This document shows positions 15,263 through 24,017 of a stretch of 46,245 nucleotides of DNA, in pieces; the first letter of the stretch is position 1; each line of letters begins with the position of its first letter. This stretch comes from Ochrovirga pacifica (GTDB taxonomy: Bacteria > Bacteroidota > Bacteroidia > Flavobacteriales > Flavobacteriaceae). Both the position numbers and the translations under genes were made by a program. Where the stretch lies: the NCBI RefSeq assembly GCF_000220525.1, contig NZ_AFPK01000024.1, positions 1-46,245 on the forward strand. Reading direction: 5' to 3'. The notes beneath the pieces are model-generated. The model was not told where the DNA came from, made no database searches, and saw nothing but the letters and a program-made list of their open reading frames with translations.

Positions 15263-16966
15263 ATGAGCTTACAAACAGAAAAAATAACAGGTGCCGAAGC
15301 AGTAGTTAAATGTCTAATTGCTGAAGGTGCTGAGTTGGCTTATGGTTACCCAGGAGGAGCCATTATGCCCATATACGATGAGTTGTATAAGTACCAAGAC
15401 CAATTTCATCATGTATTAACTCGTCATGAACAAGGAGCTGTACATGCTGCCCAAGGTTTTGCCAGAACTTCGGGTAAAGTAGGAGTCGCCATGGCTACTT
15501 CTGGACCTGGAGCAACCAATTTAATCACTGGAATTGCCGATGCACAAATAGACTCAACCCCTCTTGTATGTATTACAGGACAAGTTGCTTCTCATTTATT
15601 AGGAACAGATGCTTTTCAAGAAACCGATGTTATTAGCATTTCATCACCTGTAACCAAGTGGAATTATCAGGTAACCAAAGCAGAAGAAATTCCTGCTGCC
15701 ATTGCCAAAGCTTTTTACATTGCCAAATCTGGAAGACCAGGACCTGTAGTTATCGATATCACTAAAGATGCTCAGCAATCTGTTTTTGATTACAAAGGAT
15801 ACGAAAAATGTACAGGGGTACGCAGCTACATTCCTGCACCTTCTACCAAAATAGAGGCTGTAGAAAAAGCTGCTGAACTTATTAACAAAGCTAAAAAACC
15901 TATGATTGTTTTTGGACAAGGGGTTATTTTAGGAAATGCTGAAGCAGAATTTAAAGCTTTTATTGAAAAAGCTGGAATTCCATCTGCATGGACCGTTTTA
16001 GGTTTGTCTGCGTTGCCAACCAATCATCCTTTAAATGTTGGTATGGTAGGAATGCACGGACACTACGGCCCTAACAAGCTAACCAACGAATGCGATGTAT
16101 TAATTGCCATTGGTATGCGTTTTGACGACCGTGTTACAGGAAACTTAAACACTTATGCAAAACAAGCAAAAATAGTTCATTTTGAAATAGACCCTGCAGA
16201 GATTGACAAAAATGTAAAAACTGATGCTGCAGTCTTAGGGGATGCTAAAGAAATTTTGACTAAAATCTTACCACTGATTGACGAAAAATCTCATAATGAA
16301 TGGTTACAAGAATTTAGAAACTACGATAAAATTGAATACGAAAAAGTAATCAAAGCTCAGCTAAACCCAACTAAAGAAGGTTTAACCATGGGAGAAGTTT
16401 TGCAAGGAATTAATAGAGCTACTAAAGATGATGCTGTTATTGTATCAGATGTAGGACAACATCAAATGATGACAGTTCGTTACGCCAATTTTACACACAC
16501 ACGTAGCAATGTAACATCAGGCGGTTTAGGAACTATGGGATTTGCATTACCTGCAGCCATTGGAGCAAAAATGGGAGCTATGGACAGACATGTTGTTGCC
16601 GTAATTGGTGATGGTGGATACCAGATGACTTGTCAGGAATTAGGAACTATTTTACAAACCAAAGTACCTGTAAAAATTGTAGTATTAAATAACGAATTTT
16701 TAGGAATGGTTCGTCAGTGGCAACAGTTGTTTTTTGACAAACGTTATGCCTCAACAGAAATGATCAATCCTGATTTTATCAAATTGGCCGAGGCTTACGA
16801 CATCAAAGCAAAAAAGGTAACCTCTAGAGCAGATTTACAAGGAGCTATTGATGAAATGATTGCACATAAAGACGCTTATTTTTTAGAAGTTTGTGTTGAA
16901 AAAGAAGACAATGTATTCCCGATGGTACCCACAGGAGCTAGCGTTTCTGATGTAAGATTGGAATAG
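15263..16966 (+). CDS. ilvB: Acetolactate synthase, large (catalytic) subunit
   Basis: The thiamine-diphosphate enzyme that makes acetolactate or acetohydroxybutyrate from pyruvate and 2-ketobutyrate. The 567-residue protein has the three expected domains: the pyrimidine-binding domain with the catalytic Glu in LTRHEQGAVHAAQGFAR (about 50-66), the central domain, and the pyrophosphate-binding domain with GDGGYQMTCQELGT and NNEFLGMVRQWQ (about 450-490). AMATSGPGATN is also typical. The regulatory subunit ilvN follows 92 bases later, and the two should form the holoenzyme. Confidence 0.97.
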   Translation: MSLQTEKITGAEAVVKCLIAEGAELAYGYPGGAIMPIYDELYKYQDQFHHVLTRHEQGAVHAAQGFARTSGKVGVAMATSGPGATNLITGIADAQIDSTPLVCITGQVASHLLGTDAFQETDVISISSPVTKWNYQVTKAEEIPAAIAKAFYIAKSGRPGPVVIDITKDAQQSVFDYKGYEKCTGVRSYIPAPSTKIEAVEKAAELINKAKKPMIVFGQGVILGNAEAEFKAFIEKAGIPSAWTVLGLSALPTNHPLNVGMVGMHGHYGPNKLTNECDVLIAIGMRFDDRVTGNLNTYAKQAKIVHFEIDPAEIDKNVKTDAAVLGDAKEILTKILPLIDEKSHNEWLQEFRNYDKIEYEKVIKAQLNPTKEGLTMGEVLQGINRATKDDAVIVSDVGQHQMMTVRYANFTHTRSNVTSGGLGTMGFALPAAIGAKMGAMDRHVVAVIGDGGYQMTCQELGTILQTKVPVKIVVLNNEFLGMVRQWQQLFFDKRYASTEMINPDFIKLAEAYDIKAKKVTSRADLQGAIDEMIAHKDAYFLEVCVEKEDNVFPMVPTGASVSDVRLE

Positions 16967-16973
16967 ACAATTT

Positions 16974-17049
16974 ATAAGGTTGAAAAGTTGAACGTTAGAA
17001 AGTGTTCTTATACATTTAAAACTTGATGAACTTTATAAACTTTTAAACT
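16974..17049. repeat. Heptad-periodic imperfect palindrome between ilvB and ilvN
   Basis: A run of 7-base units, GTTGAAA, AGTTGAA, CGTTAGA (from about 16979), is answered by ACTTGAT, GAACTTT, ATAAACT, TTTAAAC (17021-17048). The reverse complement of the second arm (GTTTAAAAGTTTATAAAGTT) resembles the first. Simple A/T-rich sequence forms the loop. Confidence 0.6.
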
Positions 17050-17058
17050 CAAAAGAAA

Positions 17059-17583
17059 ATGGAAACAAAAACATATACCATATCTATATACACAGAAAAC
17101 AACCTAGGTTTGTTAAACCGAATTTCTACGTTGTTTGTAAAAAGACACATTAATATAGAAAGCTTAACTGTTTCGTATTCAGAAATCGAAAACGTTTCTA
17201 GATTTGTGATTGTTGTAAACATGACAGAAGTTGCTGTAAAAAAAATTATCGGACAAATAGAAAAGCAAATCGAAGTTATCAAGGCTTTTTATCATACTGA
17301 TGATGAGTTAATTTTTACGCAAACAGCAATGTTTAAATTCCGTTCAGATTTGTTGTTTGACGAACCACAAATCCAGAATATCATCAAAGAAAACAATTTG
17401 AATATTGTTACGGTTAACAAAACCTTTTTTGTGGTAGAAAAAGCAGGCCGTCAAAACGAAATTGATGCCTTGTACGAAAAATTTAAACCTTTTGGAATTG
17501 CACAATTTGTCCGCTCGGGTAAAATAGCGGTTTCTAAAGAGGCGATGAACATTCGTCAAATATTAAACGATTTTAATAAATAG
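17059..17583 (+). CDS. ilvN: Acetolactate synthase, small (regulatory) subunit
   Basis: A 174-residue regulatory subunit that gives the IlvB enzyme feedback control by valine. The N-terminal ACT domain (about 1-75) begins TYTISIYTENNLGLLNRIS with the usual N-L-G-x-L-N-R core and RHINIESLTV. A second, C-terminal domain (about 90-170) is present, as in the longer IlvN/IlvH type. It is placed directly after ilvB in the same operon and before ilvC (112-base gap). Confidence 0.95.
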   Translation: METKTYTISIYTENNLGLLNRISTLFVKRHINIESLTVSYSEIENVSRFVIVVNMTEVAVKKIIGQIEKQIEVIKAFYHTDDELIFTQTAMFKFRSDLLFDEPQIQNIIKENNLNIVTVNKTFFVVEKAGRQNEIDALYEKFKPFGIAQFVRSGKIAVSKEAMNIRQILNDFNK

Positions 17584-17590
17584 AAATCAC

Positions 17591-17652
17591 TAAATTTGGC
17601 ACGAATTTAAACTGAGTTTATGAGGTTTAGCCCATTAAGAAAATCAGTTTAA
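17591..17652. repeat. Inverted repeats between ilvN and ilvC
   Basis: TTAAACTGA (17607-17615) and TCAGTTTAA (17644-17652) form a perfect 9-bp pair 28 bases apart. An overlapping 6-bp pair, TAAATT (17591-17596) and AATTTA (17604-17609), shares bases with it, so two alternative folds are possible. Confidence 0.55.
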
Positions 17653-17695
17653 GTTGTTAATCAAGTATAAATATTAGCATAAAAATAAACGCAAA

Positions 17696-19168
17696 ATGGC
17701 AAATTATTTTAACACACTTTCTTTAAGAGAGCAATTAGAGCAATTAGGACAGTGTGAATTTATGGACAGAAGTGAGTTCAACAATGGAGTAGAAGCTTTG
17801 AAAGGAAAGAAGATTGTAATCATTGGTTGTGGTGCTCAAGGTTTAAACCAAGGATTGAACATGCGTGATTCTGGTTTGGATGTTTCTTACACCTTAAGAT
17901 CCGCTGCAATTGAAGAAAAAAGACAATCTTACTTAAACGCAACAGAAAATAATTTTGCTGTAGGTACTTACGAAGAAATGATTCCTACGGCTGATTTATT
18001 AATCAACCTTACTCCAGACAAACAACACACTAATGTAGTTACTGCTGTAATGCCTTTAATGAAAAAAGGTTCGTGTTTATCTTACTCTCATGGTTTTAAC
18101 ATTGTAGAGGAAGGAATGCAAATTCGTGAAGATATTACCGTAATTATGGTAGCTCCTAAGTCTCCAGGATCTGAAGTACGTGAAGAATTTAAAAGAGGAT
18201 TTGGAGTTCCTACTTTAATTGCTGTTCACCCAGAAAACGACCCAGAAGGAAAAGGATGGGATTACGCTAAAGCTTATGCTGTAGGTACAGGAGGACACAC
18301 TGCTGGTGTATTAAAGTCTTCTTTTGTAGCAGAGGTTAAGTCTGACTTAATGGGAGAGCAAACTATCTTATGCGGATTGTTACAAACTGGATCTATCTTA
18401 TGTTTTGATAAGATGGTTGCAGAAGGTGTTGATGCTGGATACGCTTCTAAATTAATCCAATACGGATGGGAAACAATTACTGAAGCTTTAAAGTACGGTG
18501 GTATCACAAACATGATGGACAGATTGTCTAACCCAGCTAAAATTGCTGCTTTCAAAGTTTCTGAAGAATTAAAAGAAATCATGAGACCTTTATTCCAAAA
18601 GCACATGGATGATATCATCTCTGGTCACTTCTCTAAAACCATGATGGAAGACTGGGCTAACGACGATGTGAACTTATTAACTTGGAGAGCTGCTACAGGA
18701 GAAACTAACTTTGAGAAAACTCCAGCTGGTGATGTTGAGATTTCTGAACAAGAATACTTTGACAATGGTACTTTAATGGTTGCTATGGTTAAAGCTGGTG
18801 TTGAATTAGCTTTCGAAGCAATGGTTGATTCTGGAATTATTGATGAGTCTGCTTATTACGAGTCTTTACACGAAACTCCGTTAATCGCTAACACAATTGC
18901 ACGTAAAAAGTTATTTGAAATGAACCGTGTAATTTCTGATACTGCTGAGTACGGATGTTACTTGTTTGACCACGCATGTAAGCCATTAATTGCTGAGTAC
19001 GTTAACAACGCACCAAGCAACTTAATTGGTAGACCTTTTGGAGCAGAGTCTAACAGTGTAGACAATGCCGAATTAATCGCTGTAAACAGAGTAATCCGTG
19101 AGCATGATGTAGAAATTATTGGTGAAGAATTACGTGAAGCAATGACTGCAATGAAAAAAATCGTTTAA
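17696..19168 (+). CDS. ilvC: Ketol-acid reductoisomerase, long (class II) form
   Basis: IlvC isomerises and reduces acetolactate to dihydroxyisovalerate, and acetohydroxybutyrate to the isoleucine precursor, with NADPH and Mg. At 490 residues it is the long class II form found in E. coli and plants, not the common form of about 330 residues. The Rossmann motif is [19 protein letters not shown] (from about 42), and the repeated C-terminal knotted domain includes [11 protein letters not shown] and [10 protein letters not shown]. Codon use looks strongly biased, as in highly expressed genes. A terminator follows it and ends the operon before ilvA. Confidence 0.96.
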   Translation: MANYFNTLSLREQLEQLGQCEFMDRSEFNNGVEALKGKKIVIIGCGAQGLNQGLNMRDSGLDVSYTLRSAAIEEKRQSYLNATENNFAVGTYEEMIPTADLLINLTPDKQHTNVVTAVMPLMKKGSCLSYSHGFNIVEEGMQIREDITVIMVAPKSPGSEVREEFKRGFGVPTLIAVHPENDPEGKGWDYAKAYAVGTGGHTAGVLKSSFVAEVKSDLMGEQTILCGLLQTGSILCFDKMVAEGVDAGYASKLIQYGWETITEALKYGGITNMMDRLSNPAKIAAFKVSEELKEIMRPLFQKHMDDIISGHFSKTMMEDWANDDVNLLTWRAATGETNFEKTPAGDVEISEQEYFDNGTLMVAMVKAGVELAFEAMVDSGIIDESAYYESLHETPLIANTIARKKLFEMNRVISDTAEYGCYLFDHACKPLIAEYVNNAPSNLIGRPFGAESNSVDNAELIAVNRVIREHDVEIIGEELREAMTAMKKIV

Positions 19169-19195
19169 TTTTTATAAACGAAACTTAATACTTAC

Positions 19196-19227
19196 AAAGC
19201 CATTGCCTAGTTGCAATGGCTTTTTTT
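19196..19227 (+). terminator. Terminator after ilvC
   Basis: GCCATTGC (19199-19206) pairs with GCAATGGC (19213-19220), extended by AAA with TTT, across a six-base loop and followed by seven T. It overlaps the predicted ilvA promoter. Confidence 0.9.
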
Positions 19228-19234
19228 ATTTTTG
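19203..19234 (+). promoter_or_regulatory. Promoter of ilvA, overlapping the ilvC terminator
   Basis: TATTTTTG (19227-19234) is a full -7 box whose first T is the last of the terminator T-run. TTG (19203-19205) lies 21 bases upstream, inside the left arm of the stem. Confidence 0.5.
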
Positions 19235-19255
19235 GCCTTTTAGAATCCCCCTAGC

Positions 19256-20497
19256 ATGATTACTGTAGAATCCATCATCAAAGCACAAATGAACATCAAA
19301 GGAGTAGTACAACACACTCCTCTTAACTATATTGATAACTATTCTAAAAGTTACAATGCTCGTATTTTTTTTAAAAGAGAAGATTTACAACAAGTAAGAT
19401 CTTACAAAATACGTGGTGCCTATAACCGCATTAAAAATCTTAACAAACAAGAACTACAAAACGGAGTGGTTTGCGCTAGTGCTGGAAACCATGCTCAAGG
19501 AGTTGCGTTTGCCTGTAATGCTTTACAAGTTCAGGGAACTATCTTTATGCCTGTAACTACACCAAAACAAAAAATTTCTCAAGTAAAAATGTTTGGAGGT
19601 TCGTATACCAACATTCAACTTTTTGGAGATACTTTTGATGAAAGTTCTCAAGCAGCAGAAGCCTATCAACAAAAAAACAATGCAATTTATGTTCATCCTT
19701 TTAACGACTGGGATGTTATTGCTGGCCAAGGTACTGTTGGTCTAGAAATTTTAGAAAGTGCTTCTGACCCTATAGACTATCTTTTTTTACCTGTAGGTGG
19801 AGGTGGTTTAGCTTCTGGAATTATTACTGTATTTAAAAATTTAAGTCCTACTACCAAAATCATAGGACTAGAACCCAAAGGTGCTCCTTCTCTTAAAACC
19901 TCAATAGAAAAAGGTAAAAACACCAAAATAGAAAACATTGATAAGTTTGTAGATGGTGCTGCTGTTCAAAAAATGGGAGACCGTACCTTTCCTATTTGTA
20001 AAGACTACTTACATGATGTTTGCCTGATTGATGAAGGTCATATTTGTCAAACTCTGTTAAGATTGTACAACGAAAATGCTATTGTTGCAGAACCTGCAGG
20101 AGCTTTATCTGTAGCAGCTTTAGATTTGTATACGGATGAGATTAAAGGAAAGAATGTAGTTTGTATACTAAGTGGTGGTAATAACGACATTACCCGAATG
20201 GAAGAAATGAAAGAACGTGCACTTCTTTATCAGGGGCTAAAGCATTACTTTATTGTTCGTTTTCCACAAAGAGCTGGCTCTTTAAAAGAATTTGTAGGAA
20301 AAGTGCTATCCGAAACAGACGATATTGTACATTTTGAATATACCAAAAAGAATAGTCGAAGTACAGGTTCTGCCGTGGTGGGAATAGAATTAGCTCATAA
20401 AAAAGATTTTGAACCTTTGTTACGTAGAATGAAAGAGCGTGGATTTTTTGGAGAATACCTTAACCAAAAACCAGAATTGTTTGATCATGTTATTTAA
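19256..20497 (+). CDS. ilvA: Threonine ammonia-lyase (threonine dehydratase)
   Basis: IlvA deaminates threonine to 2-ketobutyrate, the committed step of isoleucine synthesis, with PLP. The 413-residue protein has the catalytic lysine in RSYKIRGAYNRI (about 48-59), the substrate loop CASAGNHAQG, the PLP-phosphate loop VGGGGLASGI, and an ACT-like regulatory domain after about residue 325. Having one ACT-like domain makes it shorter than E. coli IlvA (514 residues), though such forms are common. It lies 87 bases after ilvC beyond a terminator, so it is probably transcribed separately. Confidence 0.94.
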   Translation: MITVESIIKAQMNIKGVVQHTPLNYIDNYSKSYNARIFFKREDLQQVRSYKIRGAYNRIKNLNKQELQNGVVCASAGNHAQGVAFACNALQVQGTIFMPVTTPKQKISQVKMFGGSYTNIQLFGDTFDESSQAAEAYQQKNNAIYVHPFNDWDVIAGQGTVGLEILESASDPIDYLFLPVGGGGLASGIITVFKNLSPTTKIIGLEPKGAPSLKTSIEKGKNTKIENIDKFVDGAAVQKMGDRTFPICKDYLHDVCLIDEGHICQTLLRLYNENAIVAEPAGALSVAALDLYTDEIKGKNVVCILSGGNNDITRMEEMKERALLYQGLKHYFIVRFPQRAGSLKEFVGKVLSETDDIVHFEYTKKNSRSTGSAVVGIELAHKKDFEPLLRRMKERGFFGEYLNQKPELFDHVI

Positions 20498-20953
20498 ACT
20501 TTACTAACATAGCCTGTAGTAGTTTTTTTTTAAGAAATCACAATTAACTTCTTAATTTTCTTAACCTTTTTTCTCTTTTAATCCAACTGAGAAAATTAAT
20601 CATTTTATAGGTCAATCTAAGTATAGATTGTTTCCTATTCATCTTATTTCCAAATTCAAAACAACTATAACCCTGCACTTGTTCTTTTTAACAATAGGGC
20701 TCCATACATTTATTTTTGAACTACATACACACATCACTTTGTTTTTTTTAAAATTAAAAAGAGACTCTTTTTACTATCACTTCTGTTCAGCACATCAAAA
20801 TAGTACTGATATAAGCCAATTACTATAAAAGAAAACTCTATTATTTCTCGTCTCTTTGTATAGTTGTATTTGCAACAATCCTAACTGTTAATTATCAAAT
20901 CATTAACATTTCAAAAAAACCAATCTATAAAAAAATAAATAAACCATATAAAA
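20498..20953. other. Leader region before the SusC-like gene
   Basis: About 455 bases without a supportable gene. Three short dyads occur: CAATCTA/TAGATTG (20613-20630), AAAAAGAG-A-CTCTTTTT (20756-20772) and TGTTAAT/ATTAACA (20886-20908). A -7-like TATTTGCA near 20868 is off by one base from consensus. Large upstream spaces are usual before susC-type genes and often hold regulator sites, but no regulator gene lies nearby. Confidence 0.5.
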
Positions 20954-23900
20954 ATGAGAAATAGACAATGGATATTCTGGTCCTTCTTTTTCTTTTGCTG
21001 GGGGATTAGTTTCTCGCAAAAGATTGTTGTAAGGGGTACAGTTACAAATGAAGCTGACAAACAACCTCTTTTAGGAGTAAGTGTTCTAGTTAAAAACACC
21101 AACAAAGGAACCTATACCGACTTTGACGGAAATTACAACATTAAAGCCAACATAGGAGACATTCTTATTTTTGATTATGTAGGAATGCTACAAAAGACTG
21201 TTAAAATCAATCAAAAAAACATCAATGTAGAACTCACCCAAAGTGTAGAAAACTTAGAAGAAGTGGTGGTTATCGGATACGGAACGGTAAAGAAAAAAGA
21301 AATAACAGGAGCTGTTGCACAAATTAAAGCTGAAAGCATTGAAGATTTTGTAAATCAAGATGTTGCTTCTAGCCTACAAGGACAAATATCGGGAGTAAAT
21401 GTTACATCACCCAGCGGAGAACCTGGCGAAAGTGCTAACATTCAGATTAGAGGAATTACTTCCTTAAGTGGAACCAACACTCCTTTGTACGTGGTTGATG
21501 GAATTCCGCAAGAAGGAGATCCTAGATTAAGTCCAAATGAAATTGAAACCATTGACATTTTAAAAGATGCAGCATCTACTGCAGTATATGGAACCCGAGG
21601 AGCTGCTGGTGTCATTTTAATTACCACAAAACAAGGTAAAGAAGGGGCTATGAGCATTGGCCTAAACGCTTCAAACAGTTTTCAATATTTGGGAAATGTA
21701 GTTCCTTTAATGAATGCTCAAGAAAGACTTTCTTACGAACTAACCAAATACAACTTAGGTACTCCAGACATTGGTATACCTGGACCACTAAGAAACCCTG
21801 ATTGGTTAAACAACGACAATAAATTTGACGATTTGGTGTTGGTTAATGGAGCACAAACACAACAATACACTTTAAATGTATCTGGTGGCACAAAAGACTT
21901 TTCTTACAATCTTGTAGGAGGTTACTTTAATCAAGAAGGTGCCCTAATCAACTCTGGTTTTAAAAGGTACAATGCTAGAGTGAGTACTAGGTACAAATCA
22001 GATAATTGGCAAATTAATGGAAGTTTGGCTGCATCAACAGAAGTTAATGATAGGGTAAGCAGTGGTTTGGTCGTAAGTGCTATTCGCTATCCTGCTTATT
22101 ACCCTAGAGTAGATCCTAATGCAGATGTTGTATATACAGATGCCTTGGGTAGATCTAACGTAAACAACTTTGCTCAAGCTTTAGCACGCACCAACGTAAC
22201 CGATGCCGATAGGATTAATGCAAGCTTAAACGTTACCCGAAAATTAACAGCCGAACTTGACATTACTGGACGTATTGGAGGAACTATCCTAAATCAAAAT
22301 CAAAATGAATTTCGTCCGCAATATACCGAAGTTGATATTGACGATGGTGTTTCTAACACAGACCCTACCCGTAGTAGTGTTACCGCTTTTAACAGACGTA
22401 GAACCAATTACACAGCCGAAGCCATTCTAAACTATAGAAAAAGAATTGATAATCATAGTTTTCGTTTTTTAGCCACAGCTTCTATCAATCAAACAGATCA
22501 AAAAGAATTTACAGCTTATAAACAAGGGGTTATTAACAATAATGTTGAAGTATTAAATGGTGCTACCATTAACCCAGATGCATATTCTGGCTTTAACTAC
22601 ACTTCTAAAATTATTGGTTTTTTAGGAAGATTACAGTACAACTACAAAGGAAAATACTTGGTTTCGGTGTTGGCAAGAAGAGACGGTTCTTCTAAATTTT
22701 CAAAAAAATACCGTTGGGGTGTTTTTCCTTCTGCATCTGTTGCTTGGAATATTTCTGATGAAGTTTTTTGGAAAGATCTAAAAAGCACCATTAATAACTT
22801 TAGATTTAGAATTAGTCATGGTACCGTAGGTAATGAAAGTTTTAATCCTTACGAATACACTTCTAATATTGCTTTTGGTAGTGATTATATTTTTGATGCT
22901 ACAGATTTAAACACATCTTACGGAACTGCTATTAGGTCGTATGCTAATGAAAATGTAAAATGGGAAACCTCGGTACAGCAAAATGTTGGTATTGATGTTG
23001 GTTTTCTAAAAAATAAAATCATTTTTTCTGCGGACTACTACAGAACTCAGAAAAAAGATATGCTTTTTCCTGTAAGGGTACCAGGCTCTTCAGGAGCATA
23101 TTATGACCCCAATATTACACTTAATGTTGGAAACATGACCAACTCAGGATTGGAATTGTCTACAAAATATAGAGAGCGTATCGGAAAAAGTAAATTGGAT
23201 GTAAACGCAACATTTACAACAAACAAAAATAAAATTACCAAAATGTCTGGAGGTAGCTCCATTATTTACAACGCAAACTCATCGTTGATAAGCGGAGATC
23301 CACAAGCCATTACTACAGCCATTGCAGAAGGTTATGAGGCCGGAGCTTTCTTTTTATTGGAAACCAACGGGGTTATTAAAACACAAGAACAATTGGATGA
23401 ATATCGAAAATTTCCATCGAGATCTAATGCACAGTTGGGAGATTTAATTTATGTAGACTATAATAAAGACGGAGACATTACCGATGCCGATAGACATTAT
23501 GCAGGGAGCGGTTTACCTGACTTTGAATACGGAATTAACCTAAAATGGACCTATAAAAACTTTGATGTAGGAATGAATTGGTACGGAACTATGGGTTCTG
23601 AAATACTAAACGGGACCAAAGCAGCAGCCTATGCTGTAGGAAATCATAAAGGACTGATAGACATGTGGACACCACAGAATTCTAACAGTAACATTCCGCT
23701 AAACAACGGAGACAACAAAAGTGGTTCTTACAACTACAGAGGAAACACTGATTACTGGCTGGAAAGCGGAGACTACTTAAGGTTAAAATTAGCAACTATA
23801 GGCTACAACCTACCTAAAAGCACTAGCAAAAATTTAGGAATTACCAATGCACGTTTTTACATCTCTGCACAAAATGCACTAACACTAACCCAATACACAG

Positions 23901-24004
23901 GTTACAATCCTGAGGTTGGAGGAAACGTTGCAACTCGAGGTTTGGACAGAGCCAGATATCCATTACCTGCTTTGTATACTGTAGGATTGAACCTTAAATT
24001 TTAA
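20954..24004 (+). CDS. SusC/RagA-family TonB-linked outer-membrane transporter
   Basis: This 1016-residue outer-membrane protein imports oligosaccharides across the outer membrane with energy from TonB. It has a signal peptide (MRNRQWIFWSFFFFCWGISFSQ), a carboxypeptidase-regulatory-like domain (about 25-95, GVSVLVKNTNKGTYTDFDGNY), the TonB box region EEVVVIGYGT, a plug with QIRGITSLSGTNTPLYVVDG and DAASTAVYGTRGAAGVILITTKQG, then a long barrel ending in GLNLKF. It lacks the extra STN domain that couples to anti-sigma factors. The susD gene follows 13 bases later, which is the usual pairing. The substrate is not determined. Confidence 0.95.
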   Translation: MRNRQWIFWSFFFFCWGISFSQKIVVRGTVTNEADKQPLLGVSVLVKNTNKGTYTDFDGNYNIKANIGDILIFDYVGMLQKTVKINQKNINVELTQSVENLEEVVVIGYGTVKKKEITGAVAQIKAESIEDFVNQDVASSLQGQISGVNVTSPSGEPGESANIQIRGITSLSGTNTPLYVVDGIPQEGDPRLSPNEIETIDILKDAASTAVYGTRGAAGVILITTKQGKEGAMSIGLNASNSFQYLGNVVPLMNAQERLSYELTKYNLGTPDIGIPGPLRNPDWLNNDNKFDDLVLVNGAQTQQYTLNVSGGTKDFSYNLVGGYFNQEGALINSGFKRYNARVSTRYKSDNWQINGSLAASTEVNDRVSSGLVVSAIRYPAYYPRVDPNADVVYTDALGRSNVNNFAQALARTNVTDADRINASLNVTRKLTAELDITGRIGGTILNQNQNEFRPQYTEVDIDDGVSNTDPTRSSVTAFNRRRTNYTAEAILNYRKRIDNHSFRFLATASINQTDQKEFTAYKQGVINNNVEVLNGATINPDAYSGFNYTSKIIGFLGRLQYNYKGKYLVSVLARRDGSSKFSKKYRWGVFPSASVAWNISDEVFWKDLKSTINNFRFRISHGTVGNESFNPYEYTSNIAFGSDYIFDATDLNTSYGTAIRSYANENVKWETSVQQNVGIDVGFLKNKIIFSADYYRTQKKDMLFPVRVPGSSGAYYDPNITLNVGNMTNSGLELSTKYRERIGKSKLDVNATFTTNKNKITKMSGGSSIIYNANSSLISGDPQAITTAIAEGYEAGAFFLLETNGVIKTQEQLDEYRKFPSRSNAQLGDLIYVDYNKDGDITDADRHYAGSGLPDFEYGINLKWTYKNFDVGMNWYGTMGSEILNGTKAAAYAVGNHKGLIDMWTPQNSNSNIPLNNGDNKSGSYNYRGNTDYWLESGDYLRLKLATIGYNLPKSTSKNLGITNARFYISAQNALTLTQYTGYNPEVGGNVATRGLDRARYPLPALYTVGLNLKF

Positions 24005-24017
24005 AAGCTAGAACATC

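Noticed and set aside
20628..20828. A 66-codon ORF ahead of the SusC gene
   Set aside because: It begins with TTG, is rich in Phe, Leu and His, and lies in a leader region with no sign of translation.
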